Source of the DNA: Rhodobacteraceae bacterium UBA3087
GTDB taxonomy: Bacteria > Pseudomonadota > Alphaproteobacteria > Rhodobacterales > Rhodobacteraceae
Length of the DNA stretch: 6,242 nt
Assembly (NCBI GenBank): GCA_002367285.1
Contig: DFBF01000026.1
Location: 1,299 to 7,540 of the forward strand
Direction of reading: 5' to 3'
Shown: positions 5,641 to 6,242 of the stretch, one piece after another
Layout of the letters: each line of letters opens with the position of its first letter
Position numbering within the stretch: position 1 is the first letter of the stretch
The notes under the pieces: generated by a model
What the model was told of the DNA's origin: nothing
Seen by the model: only the letters and a program-made list of their open reading frames with translations
The model's database searches: none
Made by a program: the position numbers and the translations under genes

Positions 5641-6242
5641 GCGCGGCGTCCTTCAGTGACGGAAAGCGGGAAAACCTTGGCCGGGTTCAACAGCCATTTC
5701 GGGTCGAACACATCCTTCACGGCCAACTGCACCTCCAGGTCCTCGGGCGTATACTGTGCCCCCATCAGGTCGCGTTTTTCGACCCCAACCCCGTGTTCGC
5801 CAGTCAGACAACCGCCCACCTCGACACACAGCCGCAGGATATCCGCCCCCAGCGCTTCGCATTTTTCCAAGTCGCCTTCCTTGTTGGCGTCAAACAGGAT
5901 CAGAGGGTGCATATTGCCATCACCCGCGTGGAACACATTGCCCACATCCAGGCCGTATTCCTTGGACATTTCCGCAATTCGACGCAGCACCAGCGGCAGC
6001 TCCGAGACAGGAATGGTGCCGTCCAAGCACATGTAATCGTTGATCCGCCCCATGGCGCCGAAGGCAGATTTGCGGCCCAGCCAGATCTTGGCGCTCTCTT
6101 CCTCGGACCCACTTTCGCGCAGCTCGACCGGGTTGTGGCGCTTGGCAATTGCGATGATCCGGCTCAACTGGTCTTCGATTTCGGCCTCGGAGCCTTCGAC
6201 CTCGATGATCAACAAGGCCTCGCAATCGGGGTATCCGGCGCC
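5637..6242 (-). CDS. glcD: Glycolate oxidase subunit GlcD, C-terminal part (5' end outside window)
   Basis: The frame runs open to the right edge of the window, so the last 201 residues are seen out of the roughly 480-500 usual for GlcD. The visible part begins GAGYPDCEALLIIEVEG, a block typical of the substrate domain of GlcD and related FAD-linked oxidases. Further conserved blocks are RKSAFGAMGRIN, DGTIPVSELP, VFHAGDGNMHPLILFD, GGCLTGEHGVGVEKRD and the terminal FDPKWLLNPAKVFP. The histidines in HAGDGN and GEHGVG belong to the conserved catalytic region of this oxidase family. The N-terminal FAD domain lies outside the window. The TTG at 6213-6215 is an internal leucine codon and not a start. 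The stop overlaps the glcE start by four bases. The operon promoter, and any GlcC-like regulator, must be to the right of the window. Confidence 0.95.
   Translation of the reverse strand, partial: GAGYPDCEALLIIEVEGSEAEIEDQLSRIIAIAKRHNPVELRESGSEEESAKIWLGRKSAFGAMGRINDYMCLDGTIPVSELPLVLRRIAEMSKEYGLDVGNVFHAGDGNMHPLILFDANKEGDLEKCEALGADILRLCVEVGGCLTGEHGVGVEKRDLMGAQYTPEDLEVQLAVKDVFDPKWLLNPAKVFPLSVTEGRRA

Noticed and set aside
1..6242. Mobile element, CRISPR, tRNA or defence system
   Set aside because: No transposase or integrase, no regularly spaced repeats, no cloverleaf and no defence-type domain was seen. All sizeable stretches are explained by the listed genes and RNA elements.

Overview
The window reads as GC-rich alphaproteobacterial chromosome, most likely of the Rhodobacterales/Roseobacter type. 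The evidence for this is the codon use, a riboflavin importer of the RibN type behind an FMN riboswitch, a glycolate oxidase operon ordered glcD-glcE-glcF, and an IbpA-type small heat shock protein. The taxon is an inference from gene content; no rRNA or other marker is present. Nothing mobile, no CRISPR array and no tRNA was seen, and this looks like ordinary core or near-core DNA.

Left part, plus strand: the 3' end of a YfbK-type von Willebrand factor A protein (to 399). A 357-base gene-free stretch follows, holding a candidate promoter, a strong hairpin, a complete FMN riboswitch (462-680) and an expression platform that appears to mask the ribosome binding site. Next is a ten-helix EamA/DMT-superfamily transporter (757-1626), which I call ribN. 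A GC-rich hairpin (1633-1660) separates it from the minus-strand genes that converge on it.

Right part, minus strand, read from the right edge leftward: the C-terminal half of glcD (cut by the window edge), glcE and glcF in one translationally coupled operon (ATGA overlap, then a 1-base gap). These encode the membrane-associated glycolate oxidase that turns glycolate into glyoxylate. Next comes a secreted trypsin-like serine protease (2284-3111), then a small heat shock protein (1696-2151). The heat shock gene has a plausible sigma-32 promoter and a structured leader that also contains the best intrinsic-terminator shape in the window.

Functionally there are two themes. Flavin supply (FMN-sensing riboswitch plus riboflavin importer) lies on one strand. 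Flavin- and iron-sulfur-dependent glycolate oxidation and protein quality control lie on the other. I see no evidence that the two strands are co-regulated. I did not find an undescribed system. The points most worth a second look are the RNA architecture of the ribN leader and the overlapping terminator, promoter and leader signals in front of the heat shock gene.
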